A DNA stretch of 34,212 nucleotides from Erysipelotrichaceae bacterium. GTDB lineage: Bacteria > Bacillota_I > Bacilli_A > Erysipelotrichales > Erysipelotrichaceae. Of the stretch, positions 34,116-34,212 are shown in pieces (within the stretch, counting starts at the first letter, position 1; each line of letters starts with the position of its first letter). A model generated the notes under the pieces. The model did no database searches, was not told the DNA's origin, and saw only the letters and a program-made list of their open reading frames with translations. The translations under genes were made by a program, and so were the position numbers. The stretch spans positions 1 to 34,212 of the forward strand of contig JAFRLB010000012.1 of the NCBI GenBank assembly GCA_017431405.1. The letters are read 5' to 3'.

Positions 34116-34212
34116 AATTTCGGTAACAACTCATATTTACAATATAACAAATAGTAAACCACATAATATTAAATGGTTCCTTGTGTGGTTTGGCTTAAAA
34201 AGTGAACAACCA
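34116..34212. other. Unrelated A/T-rich sequence joined to truncated alaS, with hairpin
   Basis: From about 34113 to the end there is no alaS homology. AAACCACA (34157-34164) and TGTGGTTT (34183-34190) form an 8-bp stem with an 18-nt loop; on the minus strand it is followed by ACTATTTGTTATATT, like a weak terminator of a gene that ends further right. No transposase, no terminal inverted repeat and no intron signature is recognised in the 97 nt available. Confidence 0.5.

Noticed and set aside
34110..34212. Intron or known insertion-sequence end at the alaS junction
   Set aside because: No group I or II intron core or end, no terminal inverted repeat or transposase reading that I can recognise in 97 nt; left unnamed.
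1..34212. CRISPR array, tRNA or rRNA gene, phage att site
   Set aside because: No regularly spaced repeats, cloverleaf or rRNA sequence was seen on either strand.

Overview
The window looks like a chromosomal segment of a low-to-moderate G+C Firmicute, most likely of the Erysipelotrichia or a close relative. The evidence is strong AGGAGG-type ribosome binding sites, short A/T-rich promoters, rho-independent terminators with long T-runs, and two gene blocks that keep the Bacillus order: trmB ... murC-ytxG-ytxH-ccpA, and alaS-ireB-ruvX-yrzB-mltG ... udk-greA. It is mainly core housekeeping sequence. No CRISPR array, tRNA or rRNA gene, prophage or intact insertion sequence was seen. Taxonomy is inferred from gene order and sequence style only.

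Region by region. 1-2342 (minus): a pseudouridine catabolic operon, psuK-psuG, followed by carbamate kinase, which runs off the left edge. 2418-4747 (plus): a complete polar amino-acid ABC importer (permease, ATPase, lipoprotein) between a clear promoter and a terminator. 4756-10685 (minus): one long operon of trmB, an unknown lipoprotein, an acidic/Pro-rich protein with three SPxFG-like motifs, murC, a DUF948 protein, a helical-repeat protein and a CcpA-like LacI regulator. 10705-11495: a PHP phosphatase. 11544-12030: the only real decay zone, holding a frameshifted TetR-family remnant and orphan terminators. 12048-20964 (minus): pnp, a DUF4139/MuiA-type protein, rpsO with a leader that can pair with its own Shine-Dalgarno, then fmt-ECF S component-lepA-MazG-like-hemW. 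21016-22104 (plus): a YwaF-like membrane protein and rpsT. 22117-23023: an SDR dehydrogenase with its own promoter. 23086-29056 (minus): greA-comEA-comEC-exoA-holA-sdaA. 29053-34115 (minus): alaS-ireB-ruvX-DUF1292-mltG-udk.

Genes that work together: PsuK and PsuG break pseudouridine down to uracil and ribose 5-phosphate. TrmB, Fmt, LepA, S15, S20, PNPase and AlaRS serve tRNA, translation and RNA turnover. MurC and MltG act in the cell wall. ComEA, ComEC, HolA and ExoA cover DNA uptake, replication and repair.

The points most worth a second look are these. alaS is cut exactly before its conserved TFFEMLGNF block, and unrelated A/T-rich sequence with a terminator-like hairpin joins there. A terminator-like hairpin covers the comEA start codon. 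The rpsO leader can hide its ribosome binding site. The SPxFG-motif protein upstream of murC is unassigned. The TetR remnant at 11613-11985 is a pseudogene. I did not find a convincing new multi-gene system.
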